Shown: positions 33,839-46,617, counted from the first letter of the stretch. The stretch is DNA of 64,000 bases from Aralia elata (GCA_034770075.1 CM068380.1:40132695-40196694); one strand, 5' to 3'. Numbers and translations: made by a program. The notes: generated from the letters alone by a model not told the origin.

Positions 33839-35097
33839 TGATAAGTGCATAATATTTGATAATTTTGATTCCTTAATATTTAGTTTTATTACATGTTTTA
33901 TGTGTACATGAGTTTATTAAGGTATTTATTAATTTCAAGAGGAATTGGAGCTAAAAAGAGAAAAAGAGGAAAAAGGGATCAAAATGAGTGTGAAAGGAGA
34001 AAAAGTGAAAACAGGCACATTGTGAGTTGCGGCGCTCGAGAAGCTAGGCCACGACGCTAGTAAAGGAATGTCGCGGCGCCGAGGACTTCTGCGGGTGCGT
34101 GGCATGACGACAAATTTTTTCCAACTATGTAATCTCTGAGGAATTCTAATGTAACTTGGATTGTTATTTCTTAGTGTTTTAGGACTTTATTCTAGGAGTA
34201 TAAATAGATGTTCCTAGTTAGCTTTTAGATACTTCTTCATTTACATTCAATTGCAAACCTTAATTTTGGAGCAAGATTGAAGGCATGTCGAGTTAAATTC
34301 TTTATTTCAGTTCTAAAGGATGTTGAACCTTCTTTATAATTAATGGTTTGATCAAGTTTATTTTATTTATTCTTTCTTGTATGAAATTTATTCTTGATAA
34401 TCTGATTTAATTGTTGAATGCTAGTTGACTTAATTGATTTGATTTCTGCATAATTGAATTGGTTAGCTAATATCATATGCTAAATTAAGGAATAGTATTA
34501 CGTGTAATTGATATTGATCCTAATCACAAGTAATAATTAGTACTACATGATTGTGGACAAACTTTTGAGTATTACTAAAATTATTAGAAGACAGGTTAAA
34601 TAATCTGAGCTTGTATGATTAGTGTTTGGAATAGTCTAATTTTCTAGTTCTTAATGCTGCTATTATATTAAATCTAGAGAGCTTGTTCTAGGTTGTATGA
34701 TAGTTAAAATCTTGTGAAGAGCTTGTTTCATTGAGTGATAATATAAGAAAAATTTCAAATAGCAGAGATTATTGTTATTTAGGACTATTAGTTTCATTGA
34801 AGGATAAATATTGTTATACTTGATTACTTCATTATTGTAAAAAGGCGATACTGAATTTAAGAACTGGAGTCTTTAATTCATTGGTTATTCTTATTAATTA
34901 TTTTATGTTACATTAGTTAGTTTAATTCAACTCAAAACCCCCCAATTTTATATTCAGTTGTATTAGGAAACATTAGAATAAATATAAAATAATTCACTCT
35001 CTGTGGGATCGACCCTTGCTTATTGCTATACTAATTCTTGTGTTAGTAGCGTAGAAGTAAGGTATTAATTTTAGAGTGTTAACGACAACTCCTAGCA
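33839..35097 (+). repeat. 3' LTR of element C (1259 bp)
   Basis: Starts TGATAAGTGC directly after the polypurine tract and ends CCTAGCA at 35097, where an unrelated LTR family begins. It contains a TATA box (GTATAAATAG, 34198-34207) preceded by a short GC patch (34030-34115). The mate LTR is outside the window. Confidence 0.8.
34198..34207 (+). promoter_or_regulatory. TATA box in C's LTR
   Basis: GTATAAATAG, about 360 bases into the LTR and about 85 bases after the GC patch. No other TATA candidate in this part of the LTR is as good. Confidence 0.55.
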
Positions 35098-36013
35098 TGA
35101 TTCCCACGATGGACATTATTTTAATTGTAAAGTTATTATCCGATCATTGTAAATGTAAATTTGGGCCTTCAAATAGTATCGAGGATTCCATCCCATGAAA
35201 ACCGGATTTAAGGCCCCGTGATAGTGAAAATTGTGATTGCAGGTGTTCGGGGCTATTGAGATGGCTTTCATGCCCACGGATCGCCCCAACCCTATTTTGA
35301 TGCTTAATTTCTCATTCATCACCAAAAAAACGATTTATAAACAAAACGACAAAGATCTAAAATCAAACTCAAATCGCTCGGGTTAGTAAGACTACTTTAA
35401 CTTAAAATTGAAAGTAACGATGAATCTCGATTCCTATTTGGCGAAGGGTTTGAAAATCGTGTTTTCCAAAACGTCACCCAAAAAATGATTTTTATCAAAA
35501 TCATAAACTAAAACGAACCTTTCTTTAAATCAACTCCCTCGTGCATAGGTTCAAAGAGGTTTTAAGTTACTTTCAAAATAACGCACTTCTCACGATCCAA
35601 AGCTAGATAGCGATTTCCTTCAAAATCACACACACACACATACACACACTTCACACTTGGGAAAACATCAAAATGTTGTAACCGTGTTTTCACGGAAGTC
35701 AGGGGGGTGCCTAACACTTTTCCCTCGCTTAAGCAAGCCCCCGAACTCTATGAATCTCGGTTTCGGGACCAATTTTACGGAGTCACATATTGGGCCATAT
35801 TGCGAAAATCTAAAAATCCGAATGAGTTGGTACATCCATTTAAATCTTTACCAACTGACGGCTCTGTCTAATTTGTGCATCATTAACATCAACCTTTCAA
35901 AACCCCGTCGACATTTATGTTGGCTTTTTCCTAAAAATAACCCTTTAGGCGAAATGAATAAATCAAAATCTTAAAAAAGGGTAGAAACACGAAAATTAGG
36001 AAAATTCTCGGCG
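35098..36013 (-). repeat. LTR fragment I (same family as LTR of element H), reversed
   Basis: Reverse-complement homologue of 46618-47665. Shared blocks: GTGTTAGGCACCCCCC-type sequence (here GGGGGGTGCCTAACAC near 35703), the GCTTAAGCGAGGGG block, a (CA)n run near 35627 and GGCGTCGACA at the 36013 end, which is the TGTCGACGCC LTR start on the minus strand. The other end is cut at 35098, exactly where C's LTR ends. Confidence 0.65.
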
Positions 36014-36055
36014 TCGACAACTGCTTTTCTAATGTTTTTCCTAAAAGATTAATAT

Positions 36056-36812
36056 TGCCTTGAGAAACATAAAGTGTGTGTGTTTGTGTTCTATGCATAT
36101 ATGAATTGTGTCGTTTAGGGAAAAACTAGGGTATCGTCTCCTAGAGTTGATTTGAATCGAATCGTGAAGCATAAGGTATCGTCTCCTATGTCGTTAATGT
36201 CAAAATCTAGAGCATCGTCTCCTAGAGTCAAGTTATAAAATGTAAATGACCTAGGGGTCGTCATCTAAGTCAAGTCGTGGAATCTAGGGTGTCGTCTCCT
36301 AGAATTGTCAAAGTCTTGGTAGGTGCATTATTTTGAAAGCAATTTTGAGCCTCTTTGAACCTATGCACGAATGATTTTTTCTGAAGGAAAAGTTTCGTTT
36401 TAGCTTTCATTTAACAAGAACTTTTTGGTGTCGTTTAGGGAAAACATTGTTTCCAAACCCTTCATCAAATAGGAATCGGTGCTCTCTATAATTTCCTATT
36501 TTAGCCTAAAAATAATCTAATAACCTAGTTTGATTTAATTTTAAAAGATCTTTGCAATTTCGTTCGGAAATCGTCTTCGTATGTCGAAAGATAAAATCAA
36601 GCATTGAAAATAGGGTTGGTGCTATTCGTGGGCATGTAAGCCATCTAAATAACTCCAAGCACCTCGCAATAATAAAATCCACTATCAAGAGGCCTTAAAT
36701 CTAATTTTCGTGGGATGGAACACTCGATATCGTTTTAAGGCCCGAATTACATTTACAATTATCGAATCGTAAAAATTATAATCCTTAACTTTGTCTATCG
36801 TGGGAATATCCT
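36056..36812 (+). repeat. LTR fragment K, same family, opposite orientation to I
   Basis: Matches the reverse complement of 35098-35650, for example the block TTTGAACCTATGCACGA at 36356 against TCGTGCATAGGTTCAAA at about 35541. It therefore forms imperfect inverted arms of 0.55-0.75 kb with I. The portion equivalent to 35650-36013 is absent. 36120-36310 carries several copies of a TCGTCTCCTAGAG repeat not seen in I or H. Confidence 0.65.
36120..36310. repeat. TCGTCTCCTAG tandem expansion
   Basis: ATCGTCTCCTAGAG or close variants at about 36132, 36177, 36210, 36256 (as TCGTCATCTAAG) and 36290, spaced roughly 35-50 bases apart. Found only in fragment K. Confidence 0.7.
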
Positions 36813-37194
36813 TTGATTCCAATTAAACAAGATGTTTAAGGGTCTTGGATTAATTCCTAGGTTCACATGATTCGTAATTATTTTTTATTTTATTTTTTGA
36901 TAATGTGGGGTTTCCCAACCGCGGTCGGACTAATCCCCCCAGGTTGGACCCAACCGGTTTGCCTTTTGAACCAGTTTACACTAGCGGTTCGTGGCCCCAT
37001 GAGCATTTCTGCCCATAATTGTTGTAAGTGAGATTCGATCACAGGACGTCCGAGTCTACGGCTCATTCCGGGGCCTTATTTGAATAACTATGCCAACTGC
37101 TGGGGTTCACATGATTCAGAATCGCATCAAACAATGCATCAAGATCTATAAACGGAGTTTAGAGTTTATGAAAGGACTTCCATAAACCCTAAAT
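36813..37194. other. Flanks of the SINE
   Basis: Apart from the SINE this is AT-rich sequence, possibly the continuation of LTR fragment K. No gene seen. Confidence 0.35.
36874..37103 (-). mobile_element. tRNA-derived SINE
   Basis: A 230-bp minus-strand insertion flanked by a perfect 14-bp target duplication, GGTTCACATGATTC (36860-36873 and 37104-37117). On the minus strand it starts CCAGCAGTTGGCATAG. An A-box-like TGGCATAGTTAT lies at about positions 9-20 and a B-box-like GATCGAATCT at about 63-72, with normal pol III spacing. It ends in an A-rich tail just before the duplication. Length, promoter boxes, A-rich tail and long target duplication all fit a plant SINE. I cannot assign a family. 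Confidence 0.85.
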
Positions 37195-37770
37195 CCAAAG
37201 ATAGAGACAATGGCTGCCAACAATTATCAGTGGCCTACTACAATGATGACACAACCTAAGGTAGCCGGAGCGTTAGAAGTAGATGTAGTAACATCACTTG
37301 CAGCTCAAATTTCAGTACTTTCAAAGAAAATAGATGCACTTGGAGGAACAAACATGCAACAAGTAGCTACAGTGTGTGAATTGTGTGCAGGAGCACATCC
37401 GATGGAGCAATGTGCGATTAATCCCGAAGCAGTGCAATTTGTGGGGAGTTTTAATAGGCGGCAACAATAGCAGTTTGGCGGTAATTCAAATAGTTATAAT
37501 CTGGTGTGGAGGAATCATCCGAGTTTCTCGTGGCGAGGCAATCAAGCTCAATCGCAAGCGCCACGACTAGCTCAACCACCTGGATTTCATGCTCGTCAGC
37601 AACAACTCCCACAATAGGAAAAGAAACTAAATTTCGAGGAACTTGTGATAAAATACATCAAGGATAACGAGACATGGAAAAATAGTCATGACGTGGCCAT
37701 GAGAAATCTAGAGAATCAGATAGGACAGTTGGCAGCTGCTTTGAATAATCGTCCTCAAGGAACATTTTTG
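37195..37770 (+). pseudogene. gag: Athila-like gag fragment
   Basis: Starts abruptly at ETMAANNYQWP. It has LAAQISVLSKKIDALG, the zinc-knuckle-like CELCAGAHPMEQCAINPEAVQFVGSF, a Gln-rich stretch with stops at 37468 and near 37615, and MRNLENQIGQLAAALNNRPQGTF, where homology ends at about 37770. It is related to gag of F (53392-54275) but not contiguous with it. The fragment is cut on the right by the LTR that begins at 37794. Confidence 0.82.
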
Positions 37771-37793
37771 TGTGTGCTAAATGTGTTTGTTTG

Positions 37794-38826
37794 TGTAACG
37801 ATCGAGAATTTTGAAGTTTATTATAAATATTTATTGGAATTAAATAAATATTTTAATGGTTTTATTTATTAAATAAAATAAATATTTGATGAGATTTATT
37901 GTGGAACAATTTAATTAAGTAGGGTAATATTAATTTAATTATGTTAAATGATTTTATTACTTGTGTATATTTTATTATACTAGTGTGTTAGCAATATCTT
38001 AGTTTAATGGGATAATTAAATTAATGAATAAGTGTATTGTTTAATACACATGATATTGTGTAGTGATAATGTTTAATTTAATTTAATAATGAAATTAGAA
38101 ATGTAATAATTTATGAAATATATTATAAGGGGATTAATATTATTATTAATCTAATGATGTGACAAATAAACTTTATGTTAAAGAGTTTATTTGAATTAAG
38201 AAGTTAAGCTTTATTAATTAAATGATTCATTTATATTAAGTTTTATTAAAATAAGGAAGTGTGTCATGGGACTATATTATAAGGGTTTATTAAAATAGTT
38301 TTTTTAAAAAAGAGGATTTTGTTAGTGTGTACTACCAAACAAGGTCTTATGACCCTTGGTTGGTGTAACTGAAAAACTGGAGTTAGTGGGTGAATTAGTA
38401 CGTGTATTAGTGATTGTCAGTTTTCTAAGTCACGTATTCTTTTCATCAGTCTTTTCCTAAGCCTAAGTCTAAGTCTAATAGTTAGAGAAAAAACAGAGAA
38501 AATAGAAAGAAAAGTGAGAGAGGCCATACTCTGTGAAATTGAGAAAGGAAATTGGTGTTTCAAGAAGGAAGAAGAAAGATTAACAAGGGTTCTTATCATC
38601 TTTTCTAATCAATTACAAGTAAGTATCTATACTTTCAGAAGGGTTTTAGTGTTTTAGTTGTGTTCTTGAGTATTCATCATGAAAACTTGATTTCTATGGT
38701 TAAATTGAGTAAAGAAGGAATAAGATTGTTAATATGATTTTGTAATCAATTTTATGTTGTTCGTAAATGATTTTCAGAAATCAAAATCCATGTAATTATG
38801 TTAAAACATGAAGAAATTGGGTTTTG

Positions 38827-38862
<36 letters not shown>

Positions 38863-38863
38863 A
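37794..38863 (+). repeat. LTR L, left part
   Basis: Begins TGTAACGATC, like the minus-strand start of solo LTR M (TGTAACGAATG). It shares AATAAATATTT-rich and later sequence with M in reverse orientation. Interrupted at 38863 by M, it resumes at 41842. It ends in a (TA)n run at 38829-38858. Confidence 0.65.
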
Positions 38864-41836
38864 TGTGACACCCCCAAATCCGGGTACTTCAATTTCCACA
38901 GATTTGGTGTTCACTTTTCCATACATTCATGACTAACTACCCAAAATAAAAGATAATGCAATTAAACTGAATAAAACATCTCCCCATAAAAGAGGTTATA
39001 ACTGAAAACTCTTAAGTAAGTAATTCCCAGGTTATCTAACCTTTATTACATCATCGCGGAATTAAAACATAAAATTTAATAAGTCTTATTACAAAAACTC
39101 CATAACAAATAGCAATTCGCGAGCTATTTCTGCATCTTGCCTTTGCCCTTACTCGTGGACGGCTCATCTGACTTCTCAGTCTTAGCTGCAATGTTTTATG
39201 CAAGAGTGAGCAAACAATTGCTCACAAGTATAATAGCAATAACAGATAAACGATTAACGGAGTAGATGTTAACTAAGGAGTAATAGTTTTTTTTAAATCA
39301 ATCAACAATAATCAGAGGTCTGAAAAACTCAACGGATAGCTTGGCTCAAGAGTTGAATATAGATTTCAAAATTAAAAGTATATCTCAGGGTCATAAGACC
39401 TCGAACTATGTCCTAGGTTAACAAGTATCTCTACCGTAACCTTTAACAGTCTTACAAACTATGAACCATCCATCTCGTACTCAGGGGGATCAGCCCTTTG
39501 TACAATGTATTGTGCACAAATATTTTAACACTATTGCGTAATAAAATCCCCTATATTAGGGTTGTTCATCTCAGTTTTACCATTAGAGTCCGTACCAAAT
39601 GAAGTTTGGTTTGGAAATAGCTTCAACAGAAAATCTAGATTTTAGAACGATCATCAACTATGGACTAGCTGAATAAAAAGGGGTCACTAGCCATATAACA
39701 GTCTGTTTACGATAACAATACAATCTTTGTAAAAATGGAACTACAATAATAGTAGAAATCAAGGATTGCAAACGAATATATTGGAGTAACGCACTTAAAG
39801 GTCTAGAGTACTCAATCAACACATAATCGTTGAGTAATATGAGAAACCTTACTTGAATAATTATAATAACAATAACCAAGATTAGAGAACGTGCTCAATG
39901 AAATGTAAGGTTTAGAAACTTGCTTAATGAAGGTAAAGTTTTAAGGAACTTGCCTCGCGCGTAACCTACACAATCTCAATTTATGTTCACCAAACGTCCT
40001 ACATTCCATTAGGATCACAATGTAAGTTAGTTCATTACAACTATGACTACAATTTCACTTTCCACTTTAGTACAAGATACTAACTTAAATTCATGATCCG
40101 AACTCTCTAACTAACCACATAGCACAAAACAGAAATCTATACCATCACATAACATAAGACATAGCATATAATTAACATCTCCAATTCTTACGGATATCGA
40201 GTTACAAATCTTTATAACTTATTGATTCATAGCTTACAATCATCAAATGAGTACTACATTATGTTATTAAGCCTCACTATATGCTTTACGATTCTCCACA
40301 TACATTAGAATAAGCTAACTTATCACCATCCAAGCTATGCATATAAAAACTCATCACTGGGTCTGTTCTGAATACCGGCGCGGCCGCGCCACTTTTACTC
40401 TTAGAACCAGTGCGGCCGCGCTGCACACATACATGGGTTGATCTGCTGCTGGCGCGGCCGCGCTACTTTTGCACTGGAAACCAGCGCGGCCGCGCTGCGT
40501 CGCAGACTCAGTTGCTGCAGCGCGAACAGGCTCTGTTACATCCCAAATTCCATACTAACTCATCTGAAGTCTAATTTGATCGATTTTTGACTCAACAAAT
40601 TCGTTAAATACAGCAACAAATATTCACAGAATGATTTTAACACTTCCAAAGTTTTCACAAACCCATTTAAAGATTTAAAACCAATGTTTATGATTTAAAT
40701 TTCATATTTCAACATATTTAGTGAAATCGAATATCACGAATTCGTTTCTAAATCATTTTGATTCATTCTTTTTTTTTTGCAACGTTTCCGTTTCTCAAAA
40801 TACTATAACTATCACCCATCAATTTCAGATTTTAAGCATGCAAGAACCATCAATTTCAACTCTTAAATAAACCATATAAACACAGTGAACCAAAAATCAT
40901 GTTCTTCCTATTTTATGCAATAACACGGATTTTTTTTTAATTACTGAAAACCACACAGAGATACTCCAAAACAAAGTATATGCACTTTTCAACACACATA
41001 ATCAATATACATAAACAACTTTTCAACAAATAATCTATCAAAACCCATTTACAGAGAAATAAAATAAATTCTCAATTAAACCATGAAGAACACAATAAAA
41101 GCTTAAGAATTTACCCTTAATTCCTTGATTAAGCAAAACAAAATGATAAAGTATTTCTCTTCTTCAATCTCACCAAGCTCTCAAACCTTACTCTGTAATT
41201 CTTTTCTCTCAGAACTTCTCAAGAGCTCTCAACTCTCAGACTTTTTCTTTCTTTTAACTGACAAAGCTTTCAAATAAAAACTGATGAGCTAATAATCACA
41301 TATTTTAATTTTAAAACATCAGTTACACAATTCAAAAGCCATAAGGCTATGTTTGGCAAAAACTAGATTAATTTAGAAATTCAAAAGCCACAAGGCTTTG
41401 TTTGGTAAAACTAAATTAATCCTCTTTTAATTTATTTTAATAATCCTTTTATAATAAGGTTCAATTGTCACACATACTTTAAATAAATTGAATTAAACCT
41501 TACTAATTAAATTATAATTTCTATTTATCCAACTATAAATTAATCCAAATAATTCATTTTATTTAAATAAATCATTAATCATCCAATTTAATTATTAAAT
41601 TAAATTAGAACAATCATCAAATAACCACTCAAATAATAATTATCATAATTGCACTTAACAAATTATTCCACAACAAATCCATCAATTATTTATTATATTC
41701 AATAAATAAATTAAATAAAATATTTATTTAACTCAATAAACATTTTATTAATTCACATAATAAATCGAAAATCGAATAAAATATTTATTTAACTCAATAA
41801 ATATTTTATTTACTCACAGAAATCACATTCGTTACA
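38864..41836 (-). mobile_element. Solo LTR M (2973 bp) inserted in LTR L
   Basis: TGTGACACCCCC...CGTTACA, flanked by perfect TGATA duplications (38859-38863 and 41837-41841). It contains no ORF, PBS or polypurine tract. It is a diverged relative of L in opposite orientation: for example CCAAACCAAACTT…TTGGTA near 39600 (minus) corresponds to 43485-43505. The start/end sequences resemble gypsy LTRs of the Tekay/Del kind, but I cannot confirm the lineage. It includes four GC palindromes at 40378-40495. Confidence 0.85.
40378..40495. repeat. Four GCGCGGCCGCGC-type palindromes in solo LTR M
   Basis: GCGCGGCCGCGC at 40378-40389, 40452-40463 and 40484-40495, and a near copy (GTGCGGCCGCGC) at 40410-40421, spaced 32-42 bases. 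Each contains an 8-bp GCGGCCGC core. Confidence 0.9.
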
Positions 41837-42719
41837 TGATATGTATGACTTTGAGTCTAAAATTGATGTTCAATTCATGTTGAAATATGTAAATTGATAG
41901 AAGATTATTATTGGGTGTTAAGAAACAAAAATAATGCATGTCTAATAATCTGATTTGGTTAAGAATGGAGGTTGTAGTGAATTGATTCGCTAACAATGTT
42001 GAAAAGTGAAGAAATAGCATAAACATGGGTTTTAATCCTTTATAATTGGGTGTTTTATGTTGTGTTGTTGCTATAATGGTTATGTATATGTTGGGTTTTG
42101 ATTGTGTGAAGTTTATATGTATTGGGTATGCTTAATTTGAAGTTTAGATAAAGAAATTGGAGTTTTTGGCCGTGGAACAGTGCTGTGTCGCGCACTTTAG
42201 AATCTGATTTTGGGTTCCGACGCGGCCGCGCCATTCTTAAGCTTAAATGTAGCGTTGCCACGCCATGTGGCGCTGCCGCGCCGTAACGAAGGCCAAAAGT
42301 GGCGCTGCCGCGTCATTAGCAGATTTTGCCGATTTTGAGATTTTAAGTGTAAAACTTCTATGAATGCAATTGTAACCTAATCCAATGAATATGAAAATAT
42401 GTTAAACAGATATTAAGGTATTTTCTACATATTGTGAATGTGTATTTAAGGATTTAATGTTAAGAATGATTAAACTTGTTAATTATAAGATTTGGTTATG
42501 ATATTTAGTCAAGACTTGTGTGGTATATGGTAGAGGATTTGTATTTGTACTATGTGATTAATTAAGAAGTTCTGAACTTATACTAAGTTACCAAGTTGAG
42601 CTAAAGTGGGGATTTAACCAATAAGGTTAAATGTTAATGTATCTAATTTATATTGTGATCCTAATGAAATATGTAGGATAAATCGGTGAACGTGTATTGT
42701 ATTGTTAATCTACGCACGA

Positions 42720-43060
42720 GGCAAGTTTCTTATCCTTAACTTGTTATTTATACACATGTTTCTAAACTCTAAATTATATTGAGCAAGTTTCTTATCGTTA
42801 ACTTGTTATTTATACGCAAGTTTCTAAACTCTAAATTATATTGAGCAAGTTTCTTATCCTTAACTTGTTATTTATACGCAAGTTTCTAAACTCTAAATTA
42901 TATTGAGCAAGTTTCTTACCTCAACTTTTATTTGAGCAAGTCCTTATTCTTTAACTTGTCATTTTTAAACAAGTTCTCTAACCCTAATCCTTGTTGAGCA
43001 AATTCCTTATCGTTTATTGAGCAAGTTCTTATTCTTATAAGCTCCTAAACCCTACTTTAT
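42720..43060. repeat. 62-bp tandem repeat (GCAAGTTTCTTATCCTTAAC unit)
   Basis: Copies start near 42721, 42783, 42845 and 42907, with degenerate copies to about 43060. Solo LTR M has only about two diverged copies in the corresponding place, so the array expanded in L. Confidence 0.85.
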
Positions 43061-43277
43061 GTTGTACAAGCTTTAATCTTTGTTTCCTTATTTAAAAACA
43101 AGGTTTCTGAATCATTCTAAGTTTACAATTTCTACTTAAGCTTTCTAAATTCTCTCAAAAGCATAGCTTTACCATATGATGTTTGTTCAGTTGTGAATTG
43201 TTGTTATTCAACTCTTGAAAATTGATTAGCATTGTATAATTTTGTATTGCTACGTCAATCTTTTAACGACTAGTAAA

Positions 43278-43465
43278 CCCTTAACGATCCAACTAGTATA
43301 TAGTTGATGGGCATTCTAAATAATTCTTATTGATTCAACTAGTCCATAGTTGATGAGCGTGTAAAAAATTCATTTGATTCGAGTAGTACATAGTTGATGA
43401 ACGTTTAAAAGATCCTTTATTGATTCAACTAGAACCTAGTAGATGTGCATTCTAAAGATTTAGAT
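43278..43465. repeat. ~48-bp tandem repeat with CAACTAG…AGTTGATG core
   Basis: Four diverged copies of CAACTAGTNCATAGTTGATG followed by GCATTCTAAA-like sequence. Confidence 0.65.
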
Positions 43466-43512
43466 TTCTTTGAAGACTAATCCAAACCAAACTTATTTTG
43501 GTATGGAACCCA

Positions 43513-45307
43513 TGTTAGGTTTGTATATAGCGCGAACATGCAATCAAATTACATAAATAGTGCGGAAGCGCGATAAAACGGATTTTAAAATTTTTCATAC
43601 AAACCATCACCATGATCATCCTTGTGCTCAATTATCAATTAAACGAAAGAGATAAAGTATGAGAATCATACCCTTGTAGAACCATGCTTCCACAGGTATG
43701 AGTTCACCTCCAAATCTTTCGCGTTCTCCTTGAATTCCATCGATTAAATTCCTTCCTTTGATCAACGTTAGCCACCAAAGTGTTTGGCCTCTAGAGGTGA
43801 TCCACCAAGGAATAATAGTTGTTCAAGAAGATGGGTGTTGGCAAAACCCTAGTTTCTATCTCTATAGAAATTGCAAGTACTCTCTCTCTCTCTCCAATTA
43901 TCACGAAAGAGTGTAAATTGTCTAACCCTAAATCATGATAAGACTCCTCTTATTTATAGATATAGGGAACCCTCCTAAACTATTTAGGATTAGGATTTTT
44001 TATTTTAATTAAACTCCTAATCCAATTAGAAATTTATGAGAGAGTACTTCTATTAATTAATTCTCAATCCCTATTAGGAATTAAATAATAGTAATTGTAA
44101 TAATAATAATAATAAGACTCCTCTTATTAATTTATATTTAATATTTCCAAAATATTAAATAATAAATATTAAACTATTTAATTTATTCTATCTCTATAGA
44201 TTAAATTAAATACACTTAACTTATTATTACAATTATGCCATTTACTTTTTAAACAAATATTTTCCTTTTGCGGTGTGACCCTTTAGGTTCTCCATATTAA
44301 ATCGGTTGTGAATAAATCAATTAGAACAATTCTAATTTTATTTAAATAAATAAATTAAACTATTTAATTTATTTAAATAAATAATATTTATTCTACAATA
44401 AGGGTAAGCCACCTTAGCGATCAACGACTTTCCAGATAATATAGATTTCAACATCAATCACAAAAGAACTTTTCAGTGCATAGTTACCGTACAATTCAAT
44501 CCTTCTACCATACAATGTCCCAATTAAATATAAGACATGGATTTACTGTCAAGTCTTATTTTATTTAATTATATGCATTTCGATTCTTAAATGCACAACT
44601 CTGATTAATGCAAATTAAAAACACCTTTCTAATTTCATTCTGCTTTGGCCAAAGACTTTTGAGTTGTCATTTATCGAATCACATAGGACATTCTCTCCTT
44701 TTACTAGAAGTGATAGATTCTTTATTGACCATTCACCATCTCCATGTACAACTTATTATACCCAATCGTACCCTTTGATATACCCTAAAGGTCTTAAGGG
44801 ACATGTCAAAGTATAACTCATCATACACAAGATACTATGATGATCTCAAGTCCAAGGATCACTTGTACTACTATCACTAGAGGAATTCCTATTGACAGAC
44901 AAGTAAAACTCCATTAGGTATTCCTTAGCGAGCTACGTTCAGTGAACTTATTCTCTAATAAGCATCTACATACTTGCTTTAGTGTCTCCACACAAATGAT
45001 TATGAGATCAATCATCCTCTTCATAAGAGCAAGCAGCGTATGTACTAATCTATTCGGATTCACTAATCCCCTTTTTAGTAATCCAACGATTAGGAACGAT
45101 TTTAGTTTATGAGCTATCTTGAATTTAGATCGCATTAGCATGATCGCCATCATGATTCTAAAAGCATTACTCAAAACTATGGGTTTATCACATTTAATAT
45201 AATAACACCATGTAGTAAATGTAAAATGCCTTTAATAACTGAATAAGATTACAAAGTATATGCTACATCATATCAAATATGATTGGCTTGTGTGCATACT
45301 ACTTTCA
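43513..45307 (-). repeat. 3' LTR of a Ty1/copia element (1795 bp)
   Basis: Plus-strand termini TGTTAGG and CTTTCA. On the right it adjoins a polypurine tract and copia RNase H, so it is the 3' LTR of a minus-strand element. 44370-45307 is nearly the same as 5078-6042. Confidence 0.8.
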
Positions 45308-46617
45308 ATCTCCCACTTGCACTAAAGCCAATCGCCATGGTATCTAATACCCTTCTTCTCTAAGTGACGATCATCCTGCTGTTTGGATAAAGCTTCAGTA
45401 GATGGATATGCAATGCTGTTCTCGAGAGTCCACTATCTCTATAGTGACTTTTCCTCTTTCAATGATTCCACTAATCAAATGAAAGTGCCGCAACACATGT
45501 TTGAATCCAAGATGAGACTTAGGAACTATTCCTAGTTCTGTAATGAACTTTTTCATCCAAACAATCAAACTTCCAGCTTCATTTACAGCTATATACTTTG
45601 TCTTTGTCACTAAACCAGTAACTCTTTGCTGTTTGGAACCTTTCCAATTCACTGCACAACCTTTCAAGGTAACGATTTACCTTAAAGTGGATTTGTTATC
45701 GTCTTGGTCAGTCTGAAAAACTTGAGTCTGTTTAGCTCTCTAGTTTTAATTCAGACCTACCATGAATCATGATCACATTTTCAGTACCGGTTAAGTACCT
45801 AAAGATGTTTATCACTGTCTTACAGTGATCTTCTCCAGAATATGACTGATCAACATCAGGCCTAGTATATTCATTGCATACATGATAGTAACTCATGCGT
45901 TCTCTCTTTCAATTGGGGACAATTTTAGAGAGATACACTCCATGGCTCATCTTCATGAGACCTCTCTTGGAGTTTGCCATGCTAAACGCCTTTAGCATCG
46001 AATGAATATACATTCATTGGGTCAAGCCGAACATCCTTTTAAATCTATCTATATAGATTTATATCCCCAATTTATAGGATGCTCCTCCCAAGTTATTCAT
46101 GGAGGAATGTTTAGACAATTTTATTTTTACTGATTGTAGCATTGGTGTGTCATTCCTTATCAGTAATATATCAACATATAATACTAGGAATGTCACAGTG
46201 CTCCCACTGACCTTTTGTACACACTAGGTTCATTCTCCTTTTTGATAAAATCAAACTCTTTTGATTGTCTCATCAAAATGAATGTTCCATCTTTGAGAAG
46301 CTTGCTTCAATCCATCAATGGATCATTGTAGCTTAAAACACGATTTGCTTCAACCTTTGAAACAAATTCCTCTGGCTGTATCATACATACATTCTCCTCA
46401 AGTCTTCATTGAGGAATGGCGTCTCCACATCCATTTTGCCAGATTTCGTAATAAGCTGCAATCACAAGCAAAATCCAAATGGACTTGAGCATTACCCGGT
46501 AATAAGGTTTATCACAGTAAACTCCTTGACTTGAAAAACTTTTTAAACATGTCTGGTCTTATAGGTCTCCACCTTGCCATTTGCCCTAGTCTTTCTCTTA
46601 AAGACCCATATTCACAC
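45308..46617 (-). pseudogene. Ty1/copia pol 3' part (RT remnant and RNase H end)
   Basis: Minus-strand GTGCAAGTGGGAGAT next to the LTR is the classic copia polypurine tract. The 45395-45667 frame reads VNWKGSKQQRVTGLVTKTKY, then KKFITELGIVP and HFHLISGIIERG, which is the copia RNase H C-terminus (W.S.KQ......TEAEY, FHLIRE). Upstream, minus-strand RT sequence is recognisable only in scraps between frameshifts. Homology stops at 46617 where the H LTR begins. Confidence 0.8.

Larger units (their letters stand above)
41842..43512 (+). repeat. LTR L, right part
   Basis: Continuation of L after M. It contains a decayed GC palindrome group (42180-42315), a 62-bp tandem repeat (42720-43060) and a second short repeat (43278-43465). 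It is cut at 43512 by the copia LTR before reaching the GGTGTCACA-type end expected from M. Confidence 0.65.
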
